A stretch of DNA of 64,000 bases. Origin: UMGS692 sp963653425. GTDB lineage: Bacteria; Bacillota; Clostridia; Christensenellales; CAG-314. The first letter of the stretch is position 1; the number at the start of each line of letters is the position of its first letter. This document shows, in pieces, positions 34,757 to 43,158 of the stretch. Made by a program: the position numbers and the translations under genes. The notes beneath the pieces are model-generated. The model had not been told where the DNA came from. It worked only from the letters and a program-made list of their open reading frames with translations, and searched no databases. The stretch spans positions 1-64,000 of the forward strand of contig CAVJWC010000003.1 in assembly GCA_963653425.1 (NCBI GenBank). Reading direction: 5' to 3'.

Positions 34757-35803
34757 TTATAAAGAATCTACGTTCTCGCCCGAAAGCGCGCTGTATCCGT
34801 AACGCAGAATCTCGTTTTTGTCTTCGTCCGAAAGTTCCGCGTCGGCAAGCACGAGATTACGGAATTCCGAGTAAAGCGAAAAGGACGAGAAGGCGTTTTC
34901 GGGTAAGCCCGTTTTGTCCCTGACCGTAACCGAACAGCCCGAGTTACCGCTAAGCCTTTCGCCGAGAAAATCGCAGTCCGTTCTCAGAGCGTCGGTTTTA
35001 CCCGTGAGCGTAAGTCTCACGTAGTCGCCCTTTTTCACGCCCTTTTCCGCGATAAACCCGCTTATTTTCGTTATATCGGGGGCTTCTCCGTCAAGTCGGT
35101 ATTCGAAGCTGAAAAATCTCGCTCCGTCTGTCTTTATAAACCCGTGAGTTTTGCTTTCCGTATCGAAAACCACGAAACCTTTTTCGCCGAAATCGTCAAA
35201 TCCGCGCGCAAAGGGCGTTCCGGGCATAACGAACTCCCCTCTTCCGCACTTGCCCGACGAATAAGAATGATAATGTCCGAGAGCAAGATAGTCGAGCGGA
35301 AGAGAATCGAAAGCCCTTATATCCGCTTCGCATCTTGCAAAACGAGCAGAAGGCGCGGCGTGAAGCATAACTATGTTGGTTTTGCTTTCGTCGAGATTTA
35401 ATCCGTCTATGGTCGGAATTTCATTCCCCGAAGAATACAGCGTGACGTTCTCCCCGAGGTCGTAACTCGTGAATCCTTCCCCGGCAAGAAAAACGTTCCC
35501 CGGAAGACGCATTTTGAGTTCCAACGGAATATCAGCGTCGTGATTGCCCGAAAGAATATAAAAAGACAGGTCTTTATGCTCGTTAAAAACCGAAAGAACG
35601 GAATTTCTCATATCCATAGACGGAAAGGACGTATCGAAAAGGTCGCCCGCAATAAGAAAATGCTTTATTCCGTTGTTTTTTGCGTAATCGGCAAGCTTTC
35701 CCAGCCCCAGAACTCCGCTTCTTCTCATATTCGCGGCGTCTTTGGGGGAAAATCCGGAAAAAGCTCCTCCTATGTGAAGGTCTGCCGTATGTAAAAGCTT
35801 CAT
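34757..35803 (-). CDS. yhaO: Metallophosphoesterase nuclease, YhaO (SbcD-like)
   Basis: 348 residues. All calcineurin-type metal motifs are present in order: DLHIGG (about residue 8), GDLFD (about 53), GNHDAD (about 87), MLHAAPS and GHYHSYS, as in Mre11/SbcD exonucleases. The C-terminal domain is the capping region. It is the nuclease partner of YhaN, directly upstream. A palindrome AAGTTTA-CA-TAAACTT lies at about 35836-35851 in front of it and could be an operator. No LexA box was seen. Confidence 0.87.
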   Translation of the reverse strand: MKLLHTADLHIGGAFSGFSPKDAANMRRSGVLGLGKLADYAKNNGIKHFLIAGDLFDTSFPSMDMRNSVLSVFNEHKDLSFYILSGNHDADIPLELKMRLPGNVFLAGEGFTSYDLGENVTLYSSGNEIPTIDGLNLDESKTNIVMLHAAPSARFARCEADIRAFDSLPLDYLALGHYHSYSSGKCGRGEFVMPGTPFARGFDDFGEKGFVVFDTESKTHGFIKTDGARFFSFEYRLDGEAPDITKISGFIAEKGVKKGDYVRLTLTGKTDALRTDCDFLGERLSGNSGCSVTVRDKTGLPENAFSSFSLYSEFRNLVLADAELSDEDKNEILRYGYSALSGENVDSL

Positions 35804-35969
35804 TTTTTCCGCCTCCGTTCGTGTTTTTACGTAAGTTTACATAAACTTCCGCATACGTTTTCCGTTACGAAAACGTTTGGTATCGATTTCTTTCCGTAAA
35901 ACTTTGGTACGGGTTTATTGCCCGTAAACCCGTTTTACGTCGGTTTACGCTTACTGTAAAGCGTTTTTT

Positions 35970-36788
35970 CTACTCTTTATAATCGGGATTGGGCGAGAAG
36001 GCGCATTCTTCTATTATGTGATAAACGGCGTCCTCGTCGCAGGTGTAATCGGCGATATATTTCGCGCTTTTTTTGGTTTCTTCGTCGGCGTTTTTAACTG
36101 CTATTCCGCAACCTACGCATTTTAACATCGAGACGTCTATCGAGCTGTCGCCTACGGTAACTATATCTTCGGGACGAACGTTCATAGCCCTTGCAAGTTT
36201 CAGAACGGCCGAGCCTTTGGTGCTGTCGACGTGGACGGCTTCGATAAACATGGGCGAACTTATAGACGCCTGAACAGAAGGCGAAATTTTGCTTTCCGCG
36301 TGGTTCATAACGCTCTTCATAAGTTCGGGTTCGCCGATAAGAAGTATCTTTCTTACGCCCATTTTTTCCTTCTCTATCTTTTCTCTGAGGTTGGGTTCGT
36401 AAATAACTTCCACGCGCGTCATTTTCATATAATAAACGCGTTTTTCGTCGTCTATGTTGCAGTAAATCTTGTCGCCTGCGTAAACTATCGTGAAATAACT
36501 TCCGTCGGGATTAAGGAGATCCCAAAGTTCGCAGGCTTCTTTATAAGACATACAGGTGTCGCTTATGACGTTGCCTTTTTCGTCGGAAACTATGCTTCCG
36601 TGATAGGCTATCTTAAAGCCCGTAAGTCCGTAATCGCTGTAAATAAGATCGAGCGACGGCAATGCGCGTCCCGTACAGACGCCGAAAATTCCGCCCTTAG
36701 CCTGAAAATCCTTTATCGCGCGAACCGTTCTTTCGGAAACGGTTCTGTCGGTTTTACTGAGCGACAAATCAAAGTCGCACACAAGCAT
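35970..36788 (-). CDS. HAD superfamily phosphatase, Cof type
   Basis: 272 residues from the ATG at 36788. An AAAGGAT site precedes it, and the protein then starts with MLVCDFDLSLSKTDRTVS, where motif I is DFDLSL with the nucleophile and the acid Asp. An earlier ATG at 36815 also has a ribosome site. Motif II is VCTGR, the C2B cap domain is in the middle, motif III is a Lys (DSTKGSAV region) and motif IV is VTVGDSSIDVSML. Substrate is probably a sugar phosphate or flavin precursor. Stands alone. Confidence 0.82.
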   Translation of the reverse strand: MLVCDFDLSLSKTDRTVSERTVRAIKDFQAKGGIFGVCTGRALPSLDLIYSDYGLTGFKIAYHGSIVSDEKGNVISDTCMSYKEACELWDLLNPDGSYFTIVYAGDKIYCNIDDEKRVYYMKMTRVEVIYEPNLREKIEKEKMGVRKILLIGEPELMKSVMNHAESKISPSVQASISSPMFIEAVHVDSTKGSAVLKLARAMNVRPEDIVTVGDSSIDVSMLKCVGCGIAVKNADEETKKSAKYIADYTCDEDAVYHIIEECAFSPNPDYKE

Positions 36789-36984
36789 TTTATATCCTTT
36801 TTCGATTAAATTCATAATTCTTCTCCGCGGGTAAAATCATACCCATTCCACGGGCAAAGCGTTTTTATATAAAGAACGAAAGCCGTATTACCTTTGACAT
36901 AATATTATAGCATTATCCGCAAGATAAGTCAAACCCAAAACCGCCCGACAAAAAAAGCCGTCCTTTATGAAAACAAAAGAAGTT

Positions 36985-37048
36985 CACGACGGATAAACCT
37001 GTTTATTCCCGCAGAAAATATTCGCTATAAAGAAGGAAAGACGGACGT
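36985..37048. repeat. Dispersed intergenic repeat, partial copy 4
   Basis: ACGGATAAACC and TTTATTCCCGC followed by AAAATATT align with the right half of copies 1 and 2, just upstream of the M23 gene. Confidence 0.5.
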
Positions 37049-37102
37049 TTCAAAAAAATTCCTTTGTCAATAATGGTATTAAAATCCTTTTTGGAGGCCG
37101 AT

Positions 37103-37768
37103 ATGAAAGAAAACAAAGAAAAAACACCCTTTATGCGCGTTCTTAAACAGTACGCTCCGCTTATCGTAATAATCGTTTGCGTGATCGCAATAACCGCCGT
37201 TCTGCTCTTTACGGGTATAAATAACAACGAACAAACAAAACTTCCCGACCAGCCCGTAACTCCCGTAGAAAACCCCGACGACAGCAAGAAAGAAGAGGAC
37301 GAACTCGATAAATACGCTAAAAATCCCGACGACGAACCAGTGGTAACTCCCGTAAAAACGTGGGTTCTTCCCGTTAAAGATTACAAAATCGGAATGGATT
37401 ACTCGGAAACGGAATTCACCTACTCGGATACGCTTAAAGAATGGCTTATTCATAAAGGCATAGACTTTATAGTAAGCGAAGGAAGCGAAGTTTACGCGGT
37501 ATCGGACGGCACCGTTGAAAGCGTTACGACTACGATTATGGAAGGAACGACGGTAGTTATCGTTCACGACGACGGCGTAAGAAGCGTTTATTCATCTCTT
37601 AAAGCCGAACCGCTCGTGAAAATCAACCAGCGCGTAAAAGCCTCGACGGTAATAGGTTACGCGTCGGACAGCGGTTACGGCGAATTTCTTCAGGGCGCGC
37701 ACGTTCATTTCGAAATGACGCTCAATAAGGTTTCGGTCAATCCGAGAGATTATATCAAAGGAATATAA
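37103..37768 (+). CDS. M23 (LytM) peptidase-domain membrane protein, SpoIIQ-like
   Basis: 221 residues from the ATG at 37103 (GGAGG site 7 bases upstream). One N-terminal membrane helix (about 17 to 37), an acidic/Pro linker, then an LytM domain. The zinc ligands look intact: HKGIDF supplies His and Asp, and GAHVHFEM the HxH. Single helix, short linker and size match SpoIIQ of the forespore engulfment channel, and the spore genes at 53.8-54.4 kb agree. An ordinary cell-wall endopeptidase is the alternative. Unlike SpoIIQ of B. subtilis, which lacks full catalytic ligands, this one may be active, as in many clostridia. Confidence 0.72.
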   Translation: MKENKEKTPFMRVLKQYAPLIVIIVCVIAITAVLLFTGINNNEQTKLPDQPVTPVENPDDSKKEEDELDKYAKNPDDEPVVTPVKTWVLPVKDYKIGMDYSETEFTYSDTLKEWLIHKGIDFIVSEGSEVYAVSDGTVESVTTTIMEGTTVVIVHDDGVRSVYSSLKAEPLVKINQRVKASTVIGYASDSGYGEFLQGAHVHFEMTLNKVSVNPRDYIKGI

Positions 37769-37785
37769 GGCCCTGCGAGCTTAAA

Positions 37786-37955
37786 CACGCAATTTGTGCA
37801 CGTTAAATACGCTTGCGAGCGTTAAACAAAACGCGCACAAGCTAAAAACGCAATTTGCGGGTGTTTAAGACAATTAAGAAGCGTTAAAAACGCAATCTGT
37901 GGGCGTTAAAACGACAATCAGAAACGTTAAAAACGAATTTCAGAAGCTTAAAGGT
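37786..37955. repeat. Degenerate CGTTAAAAACG repeats
   Basis: About six imperfect units related to GCGTTAAAAACGCAATTTG between the M23 gene and the ppa terminator. The same core occurs at about 31428-31511. No gene. Confidence 0.55.
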
Positions 37956-37988
37956 AAAGCTCCACCCTCCTCAGGATGGAGCTTTTTT
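37956..37988. terminator. Bidirectional terminator between M23 and ppa
   Basis: AAAGCTCCA (37956-37964) pairs with TGGAGCTTT (37977-37985), followed by T-runs on the plus strand and flanked by A-rich DNA on the other side. Confidence 0.72.
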
Positions 37989-38524
37989 CAGCAGTCGCCG
38001 TTAACTCTTATAAACTCGTCCATACATTTTTTAATAATCATCTTCGCGTAGTCTGCGTCGTGCAGGGTGTCCACGGAAGTTTCTTTATTCTCAAGAGCTT
38101 TATACACGCTGAAAAAATGCATCATTTCGTCGGTTATGTGACGGGGAAGTTCGTTAATGGACTTAAAGCTGTTATAAGCGGGATCGCCGTAAGGAATGGC
38201 AATTATTTTTTCGTCCGAACAGTGCTGGTCCTGCATATCTATCATTCCTATGGGGTAGCAACGGACGAGCGTGTTTTTTTCTATCTCTTCGCTACAAAGC
38301 ACCAGAACGTCGAGGTGGTCTCCGTCTTCGGCAAGCGTTCTCGGAATAAGTCCGTAACTCGAAGGATAGTGGGTGGACGTATACAAAACTCTGTCGAGAA
38401 TCATATATCCCGTTTCTTTATCCAATTCGAACTTCTTTTTGGTTCCCTTTTTGATTTCGATAAGCGCAATGAAATCGTCGGGCTTGATTCTTTCCTTACG
38501 GATTCTGTCTATTGCAGCAATCAT
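37988..38524 (-). CDS. ppa: Inorganic pyrophosphatase, family I
   Basis: 178 residues; hydrolyses PPi to pull biosynthetic reactions forward. Family I signature LAEDGDHLDVLVL supplies the metal-binding Asp residues (DGDxxDVL), with SSYGLIPRT and KKFELDKETG before it. The C-terminal half is more divergent than E. coli Ppa. A cytosolic PPase together with the PPi-type phosphofructokinase at 43.2 kb means PPi is drawn by two enzymes here. Confidence 0.88.
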   Translation of the reverse strand: MIAAIDRIRKERIKPDDFIALIEIKKGTKKKFELDKETGYMILDRVLYTSTHYPSSYGLIPRTLAEDGDHLDVLVLCSEEIEKNTLVRCYPIGMIDMQDQHCSDEKIIAIPYGDPAYNSFKSINELPRHITDEMMHFFSVYKALENKETSVDTLHDADYAKMIIKKCMDEFIRVNGDC

Positions 38525-38623
38525 AATTTCTCTCCTCTTCTCTTTTAGCGTTCGCGCGGTAAGCTTACGAAAACCCGACTTCTATGCCGAAAAGCCTTCT
38601 TTAACCCGAATAAAACTATAAAG

Positions 38624-39475
38624 TTATTCTTCTTCGGCATTTTTTGAAGGAACGAAGCTTCTTGTGCGTTTTACGGAAGTAACCAAAACGTAAATGCCGT
38701 AGCACAAAAGGCACAGGCTTATAAACTGAGCTACGGACAAAAACAACACCGTTCCGCGCGTATCGTCGCGGAAAAACTCGATAATAAATCTGAAAACGGG
38801 ATAAGCAATGAGATACACGCCCGTGATAATACCCCGCTTTTCGTCGATTTTTTTGCCTTTTTCGTACACGAAAACGAATATAAGTATAATTGCGATAAAC
38901 AGCAAAAGATTAAACCCGACTTCAAAAAGCTGAGTAGGAATTACCTTTCCTATACTGCTACCGTAGGGGAATTCTACTCCGAGCGGTCCGTCGGTACGAC
39001 AGCCGTAACAGCACCCCGCAAGAAAACAGCCTACTCTGCCTATCGCGTGACAAAGCGGAAGAACGATAAGTATCATATCCGCCGTTTTATAAAAACTCTT
39101 TTCTTCTTTTTTGCAAAAAACGATCAGTCCGATAAGTCCGCCTAAAAAACCGCCGTAATACATAAGCGCGGAAAAAAGCCCCAACGCGGACTGTCTGAAA
39201 GTTTCGAAGGAAGTAAAGTCTATTTCGGGAATTCTCAGCAGCAACGAAAACAAATGCGCGCCTAAAATGCCGAAAACGACCATATAAACTACCAGCCAGC
39301 AAAGCTGAGCGAAACCAAGCGAAAACTTCTTATAGGTTTTTAAGGTCAAAACAGCTCCCGCGATAAAAGCCAGAGCCATCATTACTCCGTACGCGGGAAT
39401 ACCTATAGCGCCTTCCACACCGAAAACGTTTTTTACGAAATCGCCCCACCAGCTTTGAAAAAACCAAGCGTGCAT
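38624..39475 (-). CDS. lgt: Prolipoprotein diacylglyceryl transferase
   Basis: 283 residues from the ATG at 39475 (GAGGAG site just upstream; a TTG at 39490 overlapping the previous stop is less likely). Seven membrane helices. The Lgt signature appears as HAIGRVGCFLAGCCYG with the essential Arg, and FPYGSSIGKVIPTQLFEV with the Gln-Leu-Phe-Glu motif near PTQLFE. It attaches the lipid to lipobox cysteines, for example of the lipoproteins at 8252 and 28299. Sits close behind the alkyltransferase gene. Confidence 0.93.
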   Translation of the reverse strand: MHAWFFQSWWGDFVKNVFGVEGAIGIPAYGVMMALAFIAGAVLTLKTYKKFSLGFAQLCWLVVYMVVFGILGAHLFSLLLRIPEIDFTSFETFRQSALGLFSALMYYGGFLGGLIGLIVFCKKEEKSFYKTADMILIVLPLCHAIGRVGCFLAGCCYGCRTDGPLGVEFPYGSSIGKVIPTQLFEVGFNLLLFIAIILIFVFVYEKGKKIDEKRGIITGVYLIAYPVFRFIIEFFRDDTRGTVLFLSVAQFISLCLLCYGIYVLVTSVKRTRSFVPSKNAEEE

Positions 39476-39486
39476 AATTACTCTCC

Positions 39487-40194
39487 TCAATCGCGATAAG
39501 CCTTTTCCAGATCCAGAAGATAACGCTTAACGGAAAGGCTTTCGTTTTTGCCGTAACCCGTCGTAAATCCGCCTAAACCGCCTGCGGAAACTACTCTGTG
39601 GCAGGGAACGATAAGCGGAAGAGGATTTCGGCTTAAAGCTCCGCCAACCGCGCGAAAAGCTTTCGTTCCTATCTCTTTAGCTATCTCTCCGTAGGTTTTT
39701 ACGCTTCCGAAAGGAATGTCCTTTACCGCAAGATAAACTTTCCTTCCGAATTCCGTTCCCGTAAGTTCGAAGGGGAGATCGAAAGTCTTTCTTTTTCCCG
39801 CAAAGTATTCGGAAATCTGTTTTTGAGCTTCCGCGCATAAAGCCGATTCCTTGCAGGCTTTATAAAAGAAGTCTTTTTCGGGATTAAAACCACGCTCTGC
39901 GGAATTTCCGCAATCGAAACCTTTTTCGCAAGTTCCGCAATCGAAACCTTTTTCGGGTTCGTCATAAAACCGAGCAGAACGTCCGCAATCAAAGGCTTTA
40001 CCAAAAGTTCCGCAAGAAAAGGCTTTACCGCAAGCTACGCAGTCGGCTCTTTTCAAACCGCCCGAAAACTTCACCGAGATAAGCTTTCCGTTTTCCGCGG
40101 TAACGGTAACGTTTCCTGCAGGCGAAGAGAAAGTTTCCGACGCACGGGAAGTTCCTTCCGCGAAAGTTGCTTTTTCAGCGCGAAAATCGTTCAT
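39487..40194 (-). CDS. Methylated-DNA-cysteine S-methyltransferase with Cys-rich insert
   Basis: 235 residues; repairs O6-alkylguanine by taking the alkyl group on a cysteine. The C-terminal active domain is intact: FGSVKTYGEIAKEIG helix-turn-helix with Arg finger (FRAVGGALSRNP) and active site PLIVPCHRVV. Residues about 50 to 108 are an insert with K(A/G)F(S/D)CG motifs: KAFSCG, KAFDCG, KGFDCG, KGFDCG, plus CVACG and CGTCEKG. Usual Ogt/MGMT proteins of 150 to 180 residues lack this. The repeats also show at the DNA level (about 39900-40040), so they arose by local duplication. They may bind metal or be neutral. Confidence 0.87.
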   Translation of the reverse strand: MNDFRAEKATFAEGTSRASETFSSPAGNVTVTAENGKLISVKFSGGLKRADCVACGKAFSCGTFGKAFDCGRSARFYDEPEKGFDCGTCEKGFDCGNSAERGFNPEKDFFYKACKESALCAEAQKQISEYFAGKRKTFDLPFELTGTEFGRKVYLAVKDIPFGSVKTYGEIAKEIGTKAFRAVGGALSRNPLPLIVPCHRVVSAGGLGGFTTGYGKNESLSVKRYLLDLEKAYRD

Positions 40195-40278
40195 AAATAC
40201 ATAAAATCCTTTCTTAAAGGCGTTGCGCGGTAGACTTTACTCAGGCTACGCCAACCGACAGGCTTTACAAACGAAAAA

Positions 40279-41004
40279 CTATCTGCAACAGAAGCCCGAC
40301 ATGCAGTTACAGCACATATTTGCAAGACAAACGTCTCCGCACCAGGTACCCGTACACGTTCCGTTGCCCGCGCCGTAACTTGCAGAAGATCTGCTTTCAG
40401 ACGAGTCGCGCGACGTGAACTTTTCGGGATTTATAGTCTTACTGGACATAATCTTGGTAAGTTTATCGAGCGAATTCTTGTACTTCTTGTTATCGGGTTC
40501 CATATTGAGCGCAAACTGAAGCTGTTTTTTGGATTCGAGATACCAGTTCTTCTTATAATACACGATAGACTGAAGGTAATGCCATTCAGCCGTTCTTTCG
40601 TTCATATCGTCGAGAAGTTGCTGAGCCTCGGTAAGGTTATCGGCTTTGATCTGATCCTCGATTTTCCTGTAATAAGCTTCGTGATCGCCGTCGCTTTCTC
40701 CGCCGAAAGAAAACTCGTCGGGATTGACGGTTTCGCTCTCTTTTTTGTCCTGCGAATCTTTGTCGTCCGCTTCCTGAGCTTTGTTTTCGTTTTCAGGCGA
40801 AGAACGGCGATTGATTCCGTCCATAAGACGCGCGTAGGCTTTATCCAGTTCGTCGATTTGTTTTGCGGCTTGTTCGCCCTCTGCACCCGTCGTAAACATC
40901 TTCGACGAAAGCTCGGCTCTTTTGTTCATATACGCCGTCTGAATTTCCGTCGCGGAAGCGTTGGCGTCTACGCCAAGTACAGAATAAATATCGTAATCGT
41001 TCAT
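40279..41004 (-). CDS. J-domain-like protein without HPD, TPR and Cys-rich tail
   Basis: 241 residues. The start (MNDYDIYSVLGVDANASATEIQTAY) follows a J-domain, but the HPD needed to stimulate DnaK is absent (NKRAELSSKMF instead). A charged linker is followed by a TPR-like pair (AEWHYLQSIVYYKKNWYLESKKQLQFAL) and a tail with eight cysteines in the last 24 residues (CTGTWCGDVC, then MCCNCMSGFCC). It lies 18 bases behind the DUF5685 gene, a pairing I associate with Clostridia. The Cys tail is a possible metal site. Confidence 0.65.
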   Translation of the reverse strand: MNDYDIYSVLGVDANASATEIQTAYMNKRAELSSKMFTTGAEGEQAAKQIDELDKAYARLMDGINRRSSPENENKAQEADDKDSQDKKESETVNPDEFSFGGESDGDHEAYYRKIEDQIKADNLTEAQQLLDDMNERTAEWHYLQSIVYYKKNWYLESKKQLQFALNMEPDNKKYKNSLDKLTKIMSSKTINPEKFTSRDSSESRSSASYGAGNGTCTGTWCGDVCLANMCCNCMSGFCCR

Positions 41005-41022
41005 TTGATTCTCCGTTTTTAG

Positions 41023-41883
41023 TTACCGCAGGTCGCGGTTCAGGTATTTGCCGAAAATTTCTTCGGTCTTGTTTCTCATAGAAACGTGGAAAACGTTTCT
41101 CAGTACGCAGTCGTATAATCTGAGTCCGAGGTCGTTATAACATTTAGCCGTGTAGTTAAGCGTGTTGTAGAACAAAAACTGAAGTTCGTCGTAATTGTCT
41201 TCCACGATTTTCTTTGCGTCCTCTCCGCCGAAAGAAGCGCGGATGGGGTTATAGCTTCCCTTTTTTATGTCTTTTTCAAGGTCGTCGAGAGCGTCGATAA
41301 GATATATCCACTTGCCTACGTTATAGCAAAGCCCCGACAAATCGCGACTGACCTTTTCTTTTGCGATTGCTATGCATAAATCCCTGCTGAGTGCGGAAAA
41401 AGGCTCGGAAACTTCATCCAGAACGTCGCAGTTCCGTTTTTCCAGCCCGTAAAGTTCGTTCAGTCTCCTGCTTATAGTCTCGTCGAAGTCGCCCCGCATT
41501 GACTTGGCTTTCTCTTTAAGTCCCTTAAAGGAAGAAACGGCGATTTTACTTACAAGACTTCTTTCGTCGCGGTAGTTGTCGAGAAGCTTATAATAAAAGA
41601 GCAGAACGTTATACACTGCAAGCGAATCGGTAATTTCGTCCGTTTCGAGAAGAAGCCTTTCTTTTACGGGCGACATCACGCATCTGCCTTTATAGGGTTT
41701 GGGCTGAACGCCGAGACAGGAATGAAACAGAATATTCAGAACGTTAATATCGTGTCCTACCCACAGACGAGCGACGTTGCCGAAAAGTTTTTTGGTGGCA
41801 AGACAGGTTCCGCAGGTAAAAGTATGAAAGACGCCCGCCTGATTTTCCTGAAGCGACGAATCGATATTCAAATAACCGAACAT
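41023..41883 (-). CDS. DUF5685 family protein
   Basis: 286 residues from the ATG at 41883 (MFGYLNIDSSLQENQAG), which fits the family start. An early CGTCLATKKLFG motif and further cysteines (CLG, GRCVM) suggest metal or redox chemistry. The rest is helical with many acidic and aromatic residues (LIDALDDLEKDIKKGSYNP), which resembles an isoprenoid-synthase-like bundle with Asp-rich helices, though no activity can be claimed. Tightly linked to the J-like gene downstream. Confidence 0.65.
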   Translation of the reverse strand: MFGYLNIDSSLQENQAGVFHTFTCGTCLATKKLFGNVARLWVGHDINVLNILFHSCLGVQPKPYKGRCVMSPVKERLLLETDEITDSLAVYNVLLFYYKLLDNYRDERSLVSKIAVSSFKGLKEKAKSMRGDFDETISRRLNELYGLEKRNCDVLDEVSEPFSALSRDLCIAIAKEKVSRDLSGLCYNVGKWIYLIDALDDLEKDIKKGSYNPIRASFGGEDAKKIVEDNYDELQFLFYNTLNYTAKCYNDLGLRLYDCVLRNVFHVSMRNKTEEIFGKYLNRDLR

Positions 41884-41972
41884 ACCCTTCTCCTTAGCAT
41901 TACGTTCTTTACCGCTCACGGCGTCAAACCGCCTTTATTCCGTTTAAAAGGTCGGCGTTGCGGACGAAACGC

Positions 41973-43019
41973 CTATCTGAGCGTTAAAAATCCCATTTTC
42001 TTATAGACTTTACCCAGCGTTTTCCTTGCGGAAGAATAAGCTTTTTCCGCGCCGAGTTTCATAACTGATTCGAGGTAAGCTTTATCGGAAACTATCCTCT
42101 TCTGCTCTTCTCTTATCGGGCGAAGACCTTCTATAACGGCGTCGGCAGTTCTTTCTTTAAGCGCGCCGTAACCGAGACCTTCAAGTTCTTTTTCGCAGTC
42201 GGATATAGTTTTACCCGCAAACAGCGAATATATCGTAAGCAGATTGGATACGCCGGGTTTGTTCTTTTCGTCGAACCTCACTTCCGTTTCGCTGTCTGTA
42301 ACAGCGCGTTTGAACTTCCTTTTTATCGCTTCGGGCTGGTCGAGAATGGCAACGAAAGCGTTTTCGTTCTCGTCGGACTTACTCATTTTCGCCGAAGGAT
42401 CGGCAAGACTCATTATCTTCGCGCCCGCCTTGGGCATATAACCGTCGGGAACGACGAAGGTTTCGCCGTAAACGGAATTGAATCTTTCGGCAAGCGTTCT
42501 CGCAAGTTCGAGATGCTGTTTCTGATCCTTTCCGATAGGCACGAGGTCGGTTTTATACAGAAGAATATCCGCCGCCATAAGCGCGGGATAGTCCATAAGC
42601 CCCATATTTATGTTGTCGGCGTGACGACGGCTCTTGTCTTTATACTGGGTCATTCTGCTCATTTCGCCCACGTAAGCTATACTGTTGAGCGCCCAGCAGA
42701 GTTCCGCGTGCTGAGGAACGTGCGACTGAATAAATATAGTGGACTTTTCGGGGCTGAGTCCCGAAGCAAGAAGCACGGCAAGCGTCGAGGCTGTATTCTT
42801 TCTGAAAACAGCGGGTTCCTGACGAACGGTTATCGCGTGCATATCCGCAACGCAATAATAGCAGTCGTAATCGTCCTCCAAATTCTTAAAGTTTTTGAGC
42901 GCGCCGAGATAGTTGCCTATAGTGAGGTTACCCGTGGGTTGAAGCGCGGAAAACACGACCTTTTTTCTGATTTCGTCGTTTTCGCCCATTTGCGCCGCAG
43001 ATACGATTTTTTCTTCCAT
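41973..43019 (-). CDS. trpS: Tryptophan--tRNA ligase
   Basis: 348 residues, class I synthetase. HIGH-like motif TGNLTIGNYLGA (about residue 29) and KMSKS in PSAKMSKSDENENA (about residue 211). The Trp/AMP pocket residues in YVGEMSRMTQYKDKS and DYPALMAADILLY are as in bacterial TrpS. The N-terminus is about 15 residues longer than usual. No T-box leader was found in the upstream 139 bases. Confidence 0.95.
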   Translation of the reverse strand: MEEKIVSAAQMGENDEIRKKVVFSALQPTGNLTIGNYLGALKNFKNLEDDYDCYYCVADMHAITVRQEPAVFRKNTASTLAVLLASGLSPEKSTIFIQSHVPQHAELCWALNSIAYVGEMSRMTQYKDKSRRHADNINMGLMDYPALMAADILLYKTDLVPIGKDQKQHLELARTLAERFNSVYGETFVVPDGYMPKAGAKIMSLADPSAKMSKSDENENAFVAILDQPEAIKRKFKRAVTDSETEVRFDEKNKPGVSNLLTIYSLFAGKTISDCEKELEGLGYGALKERTADAVIEGLRPIREEQKRIVSDKAYLESVMKLGAEKAYSSARKTLGKVYKKMGFLTLR

Positions 43020-43158
43020 TTTTCTCTCCGAATTTCAGCGGTATTCGTCCTTTTTCAGGCAAAATACGCTTTTAACGATTTTTGCTTTTTTAAGGCGATA
43101 TTGCTTTTTTAAGCGGAACGTGACGCTTTACGCAAAAGGCATTCCGCAATAAAAGACG

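Noticed and set aside
35836..35851. SOS (LexA) box before yhaO
   Set aside because: The palindrome AAGTTTA-CA-TAAACTT does not match the Gram-positive LexA site GAAC-N4-GTTC.
43020..43158. T-box leader in front of trpS
   Set aside because: Only about 140 bases, with no Stem I or GGNACCGCG-like sequence visible.
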